Positions 8,252 to 16,381 of a stretch of DNA of 64,000 nt are shown here, piece after piece. The stretch covers positions 1 to 64,000 of the forward strand of contig JBMNPM010000003.1 in the NCBI GenBank assembly GCA_050943595.1, written 5' to 3'. How positions within the stretch are numbered: position 1 is the stretch's first letter; each line of letters begins with the position of its first letter. The stretch comes from JAXGXJ01 sp050943595. GTDB taxonomy: Bacteria; Actinomycetota; Thermoleophilia; RBG-16-64-13. Below the pieces are notes generated by a model. That model saw only the letters and a program-made list of their open reading frames with translations, ran no database searches and had not been told where the DNA came from. A program made the position numbers and the translations under genes.

Positions 8252-8805
8252 TTCGCGAGCTTGTAGCCGACGGCAAGAGGCGCATGGAGAGCGCCATCGA
8301 TGCGCTGCACAGTGAGTTCAACACCGTTCGCACCGGTAGAGCCTCCACTGCGCTCTTGGACCGGCTGTTCGTGGACTACTACGGCACGAGGACACCTCTC
8401 AAGCAGATGGCCAACCTGGCCACACCCGACCCTCGTACCATCTCGGTGACGGTCTATGACAAGTCGGCAGTCAACGCTGTGGTGAGGGCCATTCAGGAAT
8501 CGGATCTCGCACTCACCCCCAACGCCGAGGGGACGATCGTCCGTCTGCATATCCCTCCGCTCACCGCCGAACGGCGCAAGGAATTAGTCAAACAGGTTAA
8601 GAGCATAGCCGAGGACCAGCGCATCGCTGTGCGTAACGTACGTAGAGATGTGATTCAAGACCTGAAGGACCTCAAGAAGGAAGGCGAGATCTCCGAGGAC
8701 GAGGAGCGGCGCGCCGAAGAGGAGGTCCAGAAGATAACGGATAGCTTCGTCGAACGCGTGAACGAACTCCTCCGTTCTAAGGAGGAAGAGATCCTCGAGA
8801 TCTGA
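8248..8805 (+). CDS. frr: Ribosome recycling factor
   Basis: A 185-residue ribosome recycling factor, which with EF-G splits post-termination ribosomes. It aligns over its full length: the three-helix-bundle start (RRMESAIDALHSEFNTVRTGRAS), the beta domain around YYGTRTPLKQMANL and SDLALTPNAEGT, and the final helices with AVRNVRRD, KKEGEISEDEERR and LRSKEEEILEI. The start overlaps pyrH by four bases. The stop is separated from the uppS GTG by one base. Confidence 0.96.
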   Translation: MIRELVADGKRRMESAIDALHSEFNTVRTGRASTALLDRLFVDYYGTRTPLKQMANLATPDPRTISVTVYDKSAVNAVVRAIQESDLALTPNAEGTIVRLHIPPLTAERRKELVKQVKSIAEDQRIAVRNVRRDVIQDLKDLKKEGEISEDEERRAEEEVQKITDSFVERVNELLRSKEEEILEI

Positions 8806-8806
8806 C

Positions 8807-9613
8807 GTGGCTTTGCGCGATTGGCTCATCGCCTTCCAGGGCAGGGGCCGTAGCCGGGTCCGAGCCGGTCGAAGCGGACTTGCGCCCCGACATGTCATAC
8901 CCTTCCATGTGGCCATCATCATGGATGGTAACGGGCGGTGGGCCCGACGGCGTCACCTGCCTGTTGCCGCGGGCCACAGTGCCGGTACCCGGGCGGTGCG
9001 GCGTGTGGTCGAGGCGGCTAGGGACATCGGCATCGGCCAACTGACCCTCTATTCATTCTCCACCGAGAACTGGGCAAGGCCGTCCGACGAGGTCGGAGGA
9101 TTGATGCTTCTCCATGAGGAGATGATCGAATCCGAGGTTCCTACGCTACACCGTAACGACTGCCGCGTGGTGTTCGTGGGGCGCCGCGACCGGGTGAATG
9201 CGGGTCTCTTGAACAAGATGCAGTGGGCTGAGGAGCTCACCCGAGACAACCGTCGCATGATCCTCTTCATCGCCTTCGACTATGGTGGCCGGCACGAGAT
9301 CGTGGAGGCGGTACGTCGTGCGATCGAGGCCGGTGTTGAGCCGGCGGGGCTGGACGAGGGCGACATAGCCGCCCACATGCACTCACCGCTCATGAAAGAT
9401 CCGGATCTGGTCATCCGAACCTCGGGCGAGAGACGCCTTTCCAACTTCCTGTTGTGGCAGTCGGCCTACTCCGAACTCTATTTTTCCGATCGCCTGTGGC
9501 CCGACTGGGGTAAGAAGGATCTGCTCAAGGCCGTAGCCGACTACGGTCAACGCGACAGACGGTTCGGAGCACGCCGCACCGATGGTGCGCCCGAGGCGGT
9601 CGGCGGTGCTTAA
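8807..9613 (+). CDS. uppS: Isoprenyl (undecaprenyl) diphosphate synthase
   Basis: A cis-prenyltransferase that makes the C50-C55 polyprenyl diphosphate used as the lipid carrier for cell-wall synthesis. The catalytic motif FHVAIIMDGNGRWARRR (Asp near residue 40), SFSTENWARP, and the C-terminal substrate and Mg-binding stretch DLVIRTSGERRLSNFL are intact. It has 268 residues. The start is GTG at 8807, one base after the frr stop; about 25 basic N-terminal residues precede the conserved core, so a later start cannot be excluded. The reading frame overlaps the most likely cdsA start by 32 bases. Chain length (C50 as in some actinobacteria or C55) cannot be told from sequence alone. Confidence 0.93.
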   Translation: MALRDWLIAFQGRGRSRVRAGRSGLAPRHVIPFHVAIIMDGNGRWARRRHLPVAAGHSAGTRAVRRVVEAARDIGIGQLTLYSFSTENWARPSDEVGGLMLLHEEMIESEVPTLHRNDCRVVFVGRRDRVNAGLLNKMQWAEELTRDNRRMILFIAFDYGGRHEIVEAVRRAIEAGVEPAGLDEGDIAAHMHSPLMKDPDLVIRTSGERRLSNFLLWQSAYSELYFSDRLWPDWGKKDLLKAVADYGQRDRRFGARRTDGAPEAVGGA

Positions 9614-10415
9614 GTCCCGTGTGCTGGTTGCCATCATAGGTATCCCCATCGGCCTGGCCGCGGTGATCCTAGGCAGCTACTTCATACTGGGATTGGCAGT
9701 GATTTTGACTGTGCTGGGCATGCACGAATACTATAATCTGGTGCGGCCCTATCGGCCCAACCTTCTCGTAGGCTATCTTGCATCTTTGGCGGTGGTCGGG
9801 GGAGCTTACGTCATGGGGGTGCCCGGCATCATGGCGGGGTTGGCGGCCTCGGTGATCCTCATCTTCTTCTGGTCCCTGCGCGGTGAACCGGGGGCCCATT
9901 TGGTGGGGAGGATGGCGGTGACTGGCTTCGGCATTCTCTGGGTGGCGATGGGTTTTGCCTACATCGTCCTCCTGCGCGAACTTAATCACGGTATGGCCCT
10001 CACCATCCTTGTGCTGGCCTGCACTATCCTCAACGACACCTTCGCCTACTTCATCGGCAGAGCTTTCGGCCGCCATCCGATGGCACCTCGTATCTCGCCC
10101 AAGAAATCGATGGAAGGGGCGTTGGGGGGGCTGGTGGGATCGATAGTGGCGGCGGTTGTGGTCAGCCTGTATGCACCATGGCTGTCCACCCGCAACGCAG
10201 TGATATTGGGTCTGATCATAGGCATAGTAGGGCAGTGGGGAGACCTCTTCGAATCCACTGTAAAACGGGATTTCGGTGTCAAAGACTCGGGTAAGATCCT
10301 GGCCGGCCACGGAGGCATCTTGGACCGCTTCGATTCGATGCTGTTCGCCGGCTTCGTGACCTACTGGGCGGCACTCCTCCTGTTCGGTGATGTCGTGAGC
10401 AAGGCAGTGCAATGA
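9582..10415 (+). CDS. cdsA: Phosphatidate cytidylyltransferase (CDP-diglyceride synthase)
   Basis: An integral membrane enzyme converting phosphatidate and CTP to CDP-diacylglycerol, the precursor used by the phosphatidyltransferase PgsA (38029-38601). Six or more hydrophobic segments are visible, and the family signature appears near the C-terminus: STVKRDFGVKDSGKIL then GHGGILDRFDS. It has 277 residues from the ATG at 9582. That start overlaps uppS by 32 bases; a GTG at 9606, preceded by GAGG, would give a shorter and equally reasonable protein (269 residues). The stop overlaps the dxr start as ATGA. Confidence 0.92.
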   Translation: MVRPRRSAVLKSRVLVAIIGIPIGLAAVILGSYFILGLAVILTVLGMHEYYNLVRPYRPNLLVGYLASLAVVGGAYVMGVPGIMAGLAASVILIFFWSLRGEPGAHLVGRMAVTGFGILWVAMGFAYIVLLRELNHGMALTILVLACTILNDTFAYFIGRAFGRHPMAPRISPKKSMEGALGGLVGSIVAAVVVSLYAPWLSTRNAVILGLIIGIVGQWGDLFESTVKRDFGVKDSGKILAGHGGILDRFDSMLFAGFVTYWAALLLFGDVVSKAVQ

Positions 10416-11569
10416 GGCGCGTCATCGTCCTCGGTTCTTCCGGCTCGATAGGGGTGCAGGCTCTGCAGGTGGTGGCCGCCGCCCGAGATCTACAGGTCGT
10501 CGGTCTTTCATGCGATCGCAACGTCGAATTGCTTCTCGAACAGGCCGTGTCGCTGGGAGTGAAAGATATCGCCATCGCCGACATGACGGCGACCGCCTCG
10601 GTGACCCCGGCTCTGTATCCCGAACTGCACATCTACAGTGGTCCGACCGCAGCAGCTCAGTTGGTGACGGAAGTGGAGGCGGATATCGTCCTCAATGCCA
10701 TCGTGGGGTTTGCCGGATTGGAGTCTACTGTGGCCGCGTTGGAGACGGGAAAAACGCTCGCCCTAGCCAACAAGGAGAGTCTCGTCTGCGCGGGTTCGTT
10801 CGTCACCACGTTGGCGGCCATGCGGTCGACGCCTATCCTGCCGGTTGACTCGGAACATTCAGCTCTCTTTCAGCTGGTGGAGGCCGCCGGTGGGGCGGCG
10901 GTGGAATCTGTCGTCCTCACCGCATCGGGAGGGCCGTTCCGAGGTTGCAAAGCCGCCGGACTGCGGGCGGTGACGCCGGCTGAAGCTTTGGCCCATCCCA
11001 CTTGGTCCATGGGCCGTAAGATCAGCATCGACTCAGCTACGCTGGCCAATAAGGGGCTAGAGGTTATTGAGGCTCATCATCTTTTTGGGCTCCCCTACGC
11101 ACAGATAGAGGTGATCGTGCACCCCCAGTCGGTCATGCATGCTGCCGTCCGGTTGGTAGACGGAACCCTCTTGGCCCATCTGGGTGTTGCCGATATGAGG
11201 GTGCCCATAGCCTATGCCCTCCACTATCCCCACCGGGTGCCTTTGGCAGTTCCCCCCCTCGATCTCGTGTCGTTGGGATCCATTGAGTTTAGTCAACCGG
11301 ATGTCGATACGTTCCCTGCACTGCGCCTCGCATACGAGGCAGGCATTCGGGGCGATTACGCCACCTGTGCCTTCAACGCCGCGAATGAGGTGGCGGTACA
11401 TGCCTTCCTGGACGGCCGGCTACCTTTCTTGGGGATCGCCGATGTGGTGGCGAAAGTGGTTGAGTACGGGGGTGAGGGTGGTTTCGGAACGTATGCGGAG
11501 GCAGCATACGTCGATAGGGAAGCACGAGAACGTGCACGCGAAGTGGTCAGGCGTCTCTCGATGAATTAG
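10412..11569 (+). CDS. dxr: 1-deoxy-D-xylulose 5-phosphate reductoisomerase
   Basis: The second enzyme of the MEP isoprenoid pathway, turning DXP into MEP with NADPH. The 385-residue protein shows the NADPH-binding start (VLGSSGSIGVQAL), LANKESLVCAG, the metal/substrate residues in PVDSEHSALFQ, the SMGRKISIDSATLANKGLE segment, and VHPQSVMHA. Everything needed for catalysis is present. ispG of the same pathway lies two genes downstream and uppS, which uses the product, two genes upstream; the other MEP genes are not in the window. Confidence 0.96.
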   Translation: MRRVIVLGSSGSIGVQALQVVAAARDLQVVGLSCDRNVELLLEQAVSLGVKDIAIADMTATASVTPALYPELHIYSGPTAAAQLVTEVEADIVLNAIVGFAGLESTVAALETGKTLALANKESLVCAGSFVTTLAAMRSTPILPVDSEHSALFQLVEAAGGAAVESVVLTASGGPFRGCKAAGLRAVTPAEALAHPTWSMGRKISIDSATLANKGLEVIEAHHLFGLPYAQIEVIVHPQSVMHAAVRLVDGTLLAHLGVADMRVPIAYALHYPHRVPLAVPPLDLVSLGSIEFSQPDVDTFPALRLAYEAGIRGDYATCAFNAANEVAVHAFLDGRLPFLGIADVVAKVVEYGGEGGFGTYAEAAYVDREARERAREVVRRLSMN

Positions 11570-11581
11570 GAACGAGTCCGC

Positions 11582-12799
11582 ATGAGCACCTTGATTGGCA
11601 TAGTCATTGCCGTGGTTGGGTTGGGCTTCCTCATCCTGGCCCACGAATTCGGTCATTTTATCGTAGCCAAAGCCACCGGAATGCGGGTCGAGGAGTTTAG
11701 TCTGGGGTTCGGCCGCTATCTGGTCAGTCGCCGCATCGGTGAGACGATCTACGGGATATCAGTCCTGCCGCTGGGCGGATACGTGCGGGTCACCGGGATG
11801 CACAGGGAAGAGTTCGCAGCGCGAGTGGCGGAGGCCCGTGAGGAGAGGGCACGGCAGCGGGCCTTCGACTACGAGGAGGGGAGGGAGGGCGAAGACGAAG
11901 ATGAAGACTTCGGCCCCCTTGTCGACAGCCGGGCGCGTGATCCCGAAGACCGCCTGGCCGGTCCCCGGGCCATCAGCGCCGAGGAGATCGCCGCCACACC
12001 GCTCGCCCGTCGCTACTACGCGCATCCTTTCTGGCATAAGTTGATCTTCATTGTGGCGGGCGTGGCCATGAACATGGTGGTGGCCTTCCTGCTCATCTAC
12101 GCCGTGGGGCTCAGCCAGGGAGAGAGTCAGGTCGGCACGGTCATCGATGGCGTGGAAGAGGGTACTCCGGCTGCGACCGCCGATATTCGTGTGGGAGATC
12201 GCATCGTGAGTGTCGCCGGCACGTTTGTGGACGATTGGGAGGCAGTACGTACGCAGATCTTGACCCATCCCGGAGAAGAGGTAGTCGTGGTGGTGGAAAG
12301 GGCCGGCGCCCGCCTGGAGCTGCCCGCCCGGATCGAGAAGCAGGAGAACGGCACCGGCTACCTCGGCGTGCAACCCAGCATTGAGCACCGTGACCTGGGC
12401 GTGGTGAGCGCATTCGGCTATGCGGCCAGAACGACCGGCAGCATGGTAGTCCTCATTTTCAAGGGCATCGGCATGATGTTTAGTGGTGACGTACCTGTCA
12501 CCGGCTCGCAGGGTCTCGCCGGGCCGGTAGGCATCATCCAGCTCTCCACGGAGGCCTTCCAAGGCGGTTATTACCTCATGTTGTTGGCCCTCATCAGCGT
12601 CAACTTGGCTATCCTCAATATGATTCCCCTGCTGCCTCTCGACGGAGGCCACGTGCTCTTCAGCATCATTGAGCGGATACTCGGCCGCAGCCTGTCTCTG
12701 CGTACCTTCGAGCGTGTCTCGATGGTCGGTCTCTTGCTCTTCGGCTTGTTGTTCATCGTGGCTACTTCCAACGATATGGGCCGGCTCTTTGGTGGCTAA
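11582..12799 (+). CDS. rseP: Site-2 (M50) intramembrane zinc metalloprotease RseP
   Basis: A membrane-embedded zinc protease of the RseP/RasP family that cleaves transmembrane anti-sigma factors and signal-peptide remnants. HEFGH (residues 21-25) gives two zinc ligands and the catalytic Glu; the third ligand is in MIPLLPLDGGH near residue 350. A single PDZ domain lies at about 180-265 (VGDRIVSVAGTFVDDW). Between the first helix region and the second is an unusual charged insertion (about residues 75-145) with an acidic run GEDEDEDFGPL. The 405-residue length reflects this insertion. Position between dxr and ispG is the standard bacterial order. Confidence 0.94.
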   Translation: MSTLIGIVIAVVGLGFLILAHEFGHFIVAKATGMRVEEFSLGFGRYLVSRRIGETIYGISVLPLGGYVRVTGMHREEFAARVAEAREERARQRAFDYEEGREGEDEDEDFGPLVDSRARDPEDRLAGPRAISAEEIAATPLARRYYAHPFWHKLIFIVAGVAMNMVVAFLLIYAVGLSQGESQVGTVIDGVEEGTPAATADIRVGDRIVSVAGTFVDDWEAVRTQILTHPGEEVVVVVERAGARLELPARIEKQENGTGYLGVQPSIEHRDLGVVSAFGYAARTTGSMVVLIFKGIGMMFSGDVPVTGSQGLAGPVGIIQLSTEAFQGGYYLMLLALISVNLAILNMIPLLPLDGGHVLFSIIERILGRSLSLRTFERVSMVGLLLFGLLFIVATSNDMGRLFGG

Positions 12800-12876
12800 A
12801 AGGCTCCCAAGACACGAATCTCGGGCCGCGCAGAGGCGCCGAAAGCACACTGTGCCGATACGAAAGGAGTGGACAC

Positions 12877-14007
12877 ATGTTCAGTGAGCGCCGGGTCGTT
12901 GTGGGTGGCGTCATGGTGGGTGGCGATGCTCCTGTCGTGGTCCAATCGATGACCAACACGCGCACCTCCGATGTGCCGGCTACTCTCGACCAGATCCGTG
13001 CTTTGGCTACGGCCGGTGCAGCTCTGGTACGTGTTGCGGTGCCCGACCCTCAGAGTGTGGCCGCGCTCCCCGTCCTGGTGACAGAGTCTCCCGTTCCTCT
13101 TGTCGCCGATGTGCATTTCGAGGCCGAGTTGGCGGTCAAGGCACTGCATGCCGGTGTAGCGGGAGTGCGTATCAACCCGGGCAACATCGGTGGATCTGAA
13201 GCGTTGAGGACGGTTGTAGAGGCGGCCCAAGAACGTGGCGCGGTGATCCGGGTAGGAGTCAACAGCGGTTCCCTCCAAAGGGATCTGCGTGCGCTGGAGT
13301 CGCGTGATCCGGCCGGAGCCCTGGTCGAATCGGCGGTGAGGTACTGCTCCCTTCTGGAGAAGATGGGTTTCTCTTCCATCAAAGTCTCGGCCAAGTCTTC
13401 CTCACCGCTCATCACCGTCGCCGCGAATCGTATGCTGGCCGCCCGCATCCCGTATCCGCTCCATCTGGGGGTCACTGAGGCGGGTCGGCCGTGGGCCGGG
13501 TCCATCCGCAGCGCCGTGGCGCTGGGTACCCTGCTGGCCGATGGGGTGGGGGATACCATCAGGGTGTCCCTGACGGGTGATCCTGTGGAAGAAGTGCGCG
13601 TAGCTCTGGAGATTCTGCGCACATTGGAGTTGGCGCCTCGAGGACCACGGGTGATCTCGTGTCCCACGTGCGGTCGTACTCGTATCGACCTTGAACCACT
13701 GGCCGCTGAGGTGGAATGGCGTCTTAGGGGACTGGGCCTGGACCTCGAGGTGGCGGTGATGGGCTGCATCGTGAACGGGCCGGGTGAGGCGCGCAAGGCA
13801 GACTTCGGTATCGCCGGTGGAGATGGTGAAGGCGTCGTCTTCGCTCGGGGGCGGCCGGTAAAGAAAGTGTCTCAGGACCGTCTGGTGGATGAACTGTTTG
13901 CTCAAATCGAGGCTGCACGGCTTCGTGGAAGCGCGGTGGACGATATGGGTTCTGACTTTTCAGCAGGCTGCCGGACTGCTAGTTTGTCCGTGCGTGTGCG
14001 GGCCTGA
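12877..14007 (+). CDS. ispG: 4-hydroxy-3-methylbut-2-en-1-yl diphosphate synthase
   Basis: An iron-sulfur enzyme of the MEP pathway converting MEcPP to HMBPP. The TIM-barrel part opens with VQSMTNTRTSDV and carries LVADVHFEAELAVKA and INPGNIGG; the C-terminal [4Fe-4S] ligands are in SCPTCGR (about Cys262 and Cys265) and MGCIVNGPGEA (about Cys297). AAAGGAG lies 8 bases before the ATG at 12877. The last 25 residues, after IEAARLRG, form a tail not seen in typical homologues. It is the bacterial two-domain form without the plant-like insertion (376 residues). Confidence 0.95.
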   Translation: MFSERRVVVGGVMVGGDAPVVVQSMTNTRTSDVPATLDQIRALATAGAALVRVAVPDPQSVAALPVLVTESPVPLVADVHFEAELAVKALHAGVAGVRINPGNIGGSEALRTVVEAAQERGAVIRVGVNSGSLQRDLRALESRDPAGALVESAVRYCSLLEKMGFSSIKVSAKSSSPLITVAANRMLAARIPYPLHLGVTEAGRPWAGSIRSAVALGTLLADGVGDTIRVSLTGDPVEEVRVALEILRTLELAPRGPRVISCPTCGRTRIDLEPLAAEVEWRLRGLGLDLEVAVMGCIVNGPGEARKADFGIAGGDGEGVVFARGRPVKKVSQDRLVDELFAQIEAARLRGSAVDDMGSDFSAGCRTASLSVRVRA

Positions 14008-14049
14008 GTGCCGCGCGCCTCTCTTACCGTCTCATCCGAGGAGGACTCA

Positions 14050-15798
14050 ATGCGGGCTACAGCCCTTTTCATGCCCACGGTCAAAGAAGACCCGGCCGAT
14101 GCCGAGGCCGTCAGCCACAAGCTGATGGTCCGGGGAGGTTTCGTCCGTCAGTTTGCTTCGGGAATCTATGTGTTCCTGCCTCTGGGATGGAGGGTGATGC
14201 ACCGTATCAGCCGGATCATCCGCGAGGAGATGGACGCTATCGGAGCCCAGGAACTTTCCATGCCCACCCTGCACCCGGCCGACGTGTGGCGGGCTACCGG
14301 GCGTTATGATGCTATTGGCCAGGAGATGTTCCGCCTCGAGGATCGTGGCGGCAGAGACATGGTGCTGGCCATGACCCATGAAGAGGTGTTCGCCTGGCTC
14401 GCGTCGCGTGAGCTGCGTTCCTATCGCGATCTTCCTCAGACGTGGTATCAGCTGCAGCTCAAGTTCCGTGATGAGCCGCGGCCCAAAGGGGGCGTGCTGC
14501 GGGTGCGTGAGTTCCTAATGAAGGACTCATACACGTTCGATATCGATGAGGCCGGTCTTGAGGAAAGCTACACCAAGCATATCGGGGCCTATGATCGTAT
14601 ATTTGCGCGTTGCGGCATCGAGTTTTACCGCGTGGAGAGTGACACAGGTTTCATGGGCGGAGCCCAAGCTCATGAGTACATGGCTCCTTCTGTTGCAGGA
14701 GAAGATCGAGTGGCGATGTGCACTACATGTGGTTATGCGGCCAATGTGGAGCTCGCCCGCTCTGTGGCTCGCCCGCCTGAGAGTACGGCGACGGGCGTAA
14801 TCGGCGGCGACGCTCCGGCCCTCTCCCAAAAGACTGCGCCCGTCGAAGTGTCTACCCCCGACAAGCGCACCATCGAGGAGGTCTCCGCCTTCTTGGGCAT
14901 CGCCCCCTCGTCGCTCATCAAGGCGTTGGTCTACATTGCCGACGAGAAGCCGGTCATGGCTCTGATGCGTGGAGATCACACTCTGCACGAAAGCAAGCTG
15001 GCCCGCCACCTGTGCGCTGAAGTGCGTCCCGCACATGCGGAGGAGGTCAAGGCGGTGAGCGGAGCCGGCGTGGGATTCGTGGGCCCTGTGGGTGTGGAAG
15101 TCCGTTTGGTCGCTGACGAGAGTCTCAGGTCCGAGACCCTGCAGGGTGCCCCCCGGTACGCTGCCGGCGCCAACAAAGAGCACACCCACCTGCTCGGCGT
15201 GGTTGTAGGGCGCGATTTCCAGCCGGAGTTCGCCGATCTGCGGGAGGCGCAGGAGGGTGACGCCTGCCCGGAGTGTGGTGCGGCCTTGATCGTCAAGCAG
15301 GTCATCGAGATCGGGAACATCTTTAAGCTGGGGACTAAGTACACCTCCTCATTGGGTGCGACGGTTCTTGACGAGGCCGGGGTTGAGCGCCCCATCGTGA
15401 TGGGCTCGTACGGCATTGGTCCAGCTCGAATCGCTGCGGCCGCGGTCGAACAGAGCAGTGACGCACGGGGTATCGTCTGGCCCAAGGCCATCGCCCCGTT
15501 CGATATCCATCTTGTACAGGTGCAGATGAAAGACCCTATTCAAACTCAGGTGGCCCACGACCTGCATGAGGCGCTGAGCGCAGAGGGATGGGAGGTCCTG
15601 TGGGACGACCGCGATGCACGGCCGGGCGCTAAGTTTGCCGACGCCGAACTAATCGGCTGCCCCGTCAGAGTCACAGTAGGGAAGAAGGCCGGCGAAGGTA
15701 TCGTCGAAGTGGAACCTCGTGGCGAGGGAGCCCGTACGGAGGTGTCGGTGGGTGAGTGTGCCGCTCGGATGCGAGAGCTGTGGGAGGCGGCCCGGTAG
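14050..15798 (+). CDS. proS: Prolyl-tRNA synthetase (bacterial type)
   Basis: A class II aminoacyl-tRNA synthetase charging tRNA-Pro. The 582-residue protein is the bacterial-type ProS: catalytic core with FASGIYVFLPLGWRV, motif 2 region FRDEPRPKGGVLRVREF, then a YbaK-like editing insertion that removes mis-charged alanine (KALVYIADEKPVMALMRGDH and neighbouring residues, about 280-390), motif 3 with SYGIGPARIAAA, and an anticodon-binding domain (DDRDARPGAKFADAELIG). I chose the ATG at 14050 over the in-frame GTG at 14008 because GAGGAGG at 14037-14043 sits at ideal distance. Confidence 0.95.
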   Translation: MRATALFMPTVKEDPADAEAVSHKLMVRGGFVRQFASGIYVFLPLGWRVMHRISRIIREEMDAIGAQELSMPTLHPADVWRATGRYDAIGQEMFRLEDRGGRDMVLAMTHEEVFAWLASRELRSYRDLPQTWYQLQLKFRDEPRPKGGVLRVREFLMKDSYTFDIDEAGLEESYTKHIGAYDRIFARCGIEFYRVESDTGFMGGAQAHEYMAPSVAGEDRVAMCTTCGYAANVELARSVARPPESTATGVIGGDAPALSQKTAPVEVSTPDKRTIEEVSAFLGIAPSSLIKALVYIADEKPVMALMRGDHTLHESKLARHLCAEVRPAHAEEVKAVSGAGVGFVGPVGVEVRLVADESLRSETLQGAPRYAAGANKEHTHLLGVVVGRDFQPEFADLREAQEGDACPECGAALIVKQVIEIGNIFKLGTKYTSSLGATVLDEAGVERPIVMGSYGIGPARIAAAAVEQSSDARGIVWPKAIAPFDIHLVQVQMKDPIQTQVAHDLHEALSAEGWEVLWDDRDARPGAKFADAELIGCPVRVTVGKKAGEGIVEVEPRGEGARTEVSVGECAARMRELWEAAR

Positions 15799-15810
15799 GT
15801 GGGGCGGGCG

Positions 15811-15839
15811 TTGTCGCCCCCTGGCGCCGGTGCTATAAT
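15811..15839 (+). promoter_or_regulatory. Strong promoter of the rimP-nusA-infB operon
   Basis: TTGTCG (15811-15816), a 17-base spacer and a perfect TATAAT (15834-15839), preceded by TGC (extended -10). Transcription should start near 15846, giving a leader of about 75 nt ahead of rimP. It begins 13 bases after the proS stop. Confidence 0.75.
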
Positions 15840-15872
15840 CCTTCAGCAAATCAAAGCCAAGCTGTTATACCG

Positions 15873-15900
15873 AAGTGGGTGCAGGTGGGCCCACTTTTGT
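15873..15900 (+). promoter_or_regulatory. Leader hairpin upstream of rimP (possible attenuator)
   Basis: AAGTGGG (15873-15879) can pair with CCCACTT (15890-15896) across a 10-nt loop and is followed by TTGT. The overlapping palindrome GTGGGCCCAC (15885-15894) offers an alternative fold. A conserved stem-loop ahead of rimP-nusA is known in several bacterial groups and is thought to act as a transcription attenuator sensing NusA or translation factors; that role here is inferred from position. Confidence 0.5.
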
Positions 15901-15919
15901 TATAGCTGAGGAAGGCATC

Positions 15920-16372
15920 GTGGAACTCACTGAAGGCTGGTTCCAGTCCATCATAGACAAGACGATGGAAGATGTGGAACTGGTGATGGCACGGGTGGCC
16001 GGGAGTAGGAGGCGGAGGATTATCTGTCTCTACATCGATCATCCGGATGGGGTCACGCATGAGCTGTGTGCCCGGGTTTCGACGGTAGTGGGCGATGCGC
16101 TCGACGAGGAAGCGGCTGTGGATGGGCCCTACACCCTTGAGGTGAGTTCGCCGGGCATCGAGAGGCCCTTGCGCAAACGGAGCCATTTTGAGGCCCAAGT
16201 GGGTAAAAACGTCTATGTTAAGACCCGAGTCCCCGTGCAGGGACGCAAGATCTGGCAGGGGATTCTGAAACAGGTAGGGTCTGGGGATATTGATATTGAG
16301 GAAGCGGGAGAAGTAGCACGCATCCCGCTGGGCGAGATAGTAGATGCCCATCTGAAATACGAATTCAGATAG
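15920..16372 (+). CDS. rimP: Ribosome maturation factor RimP
   Basis: A 150-residue RimP (YlxS/DUF150) protein needed for 30S subunit assembly. It shows the family's two-domain pattern: an N-terminal alpha/beta domain with DVELVMARVAGSRRRRIICLYID and HELCARVSTVVGDALDEE, the linker SSPGIERPL (about residues 76-84), and a C-terminal SH3-like domain ending in the EIVDAHLKYEFR stretch. The GTG at 15920 is preceded by GAGGAAGG with good spacing; a GTG at 15875 would lie within the leader hairpin. First gene of the nusA operon. Confidence 0.93.
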   Translation: MELTEGWFQSIIDKTMEDVELVMARVAGSRRRRIICLYIDHPDGVTHELCARVSTVVGDALDEEAAVDGPYTLEVSSPGIERPLRKRSHFEAQVGKNVYVKTRVPVQGRKIWQGILKQVGSGDIDIEEAGEVARIPLGEIVDAHLKYEFR

Positions 16373-16381
16373 GGGGAGGGA

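Noticed and set aside
13957..13974. TTTTCAGCAGGCTGCCGG in ispG as a possible remnant of the MITE end
   Set aside because: It has an extra base pair pattern compared with the terminal repeat and no second end or central hairpin nearby.
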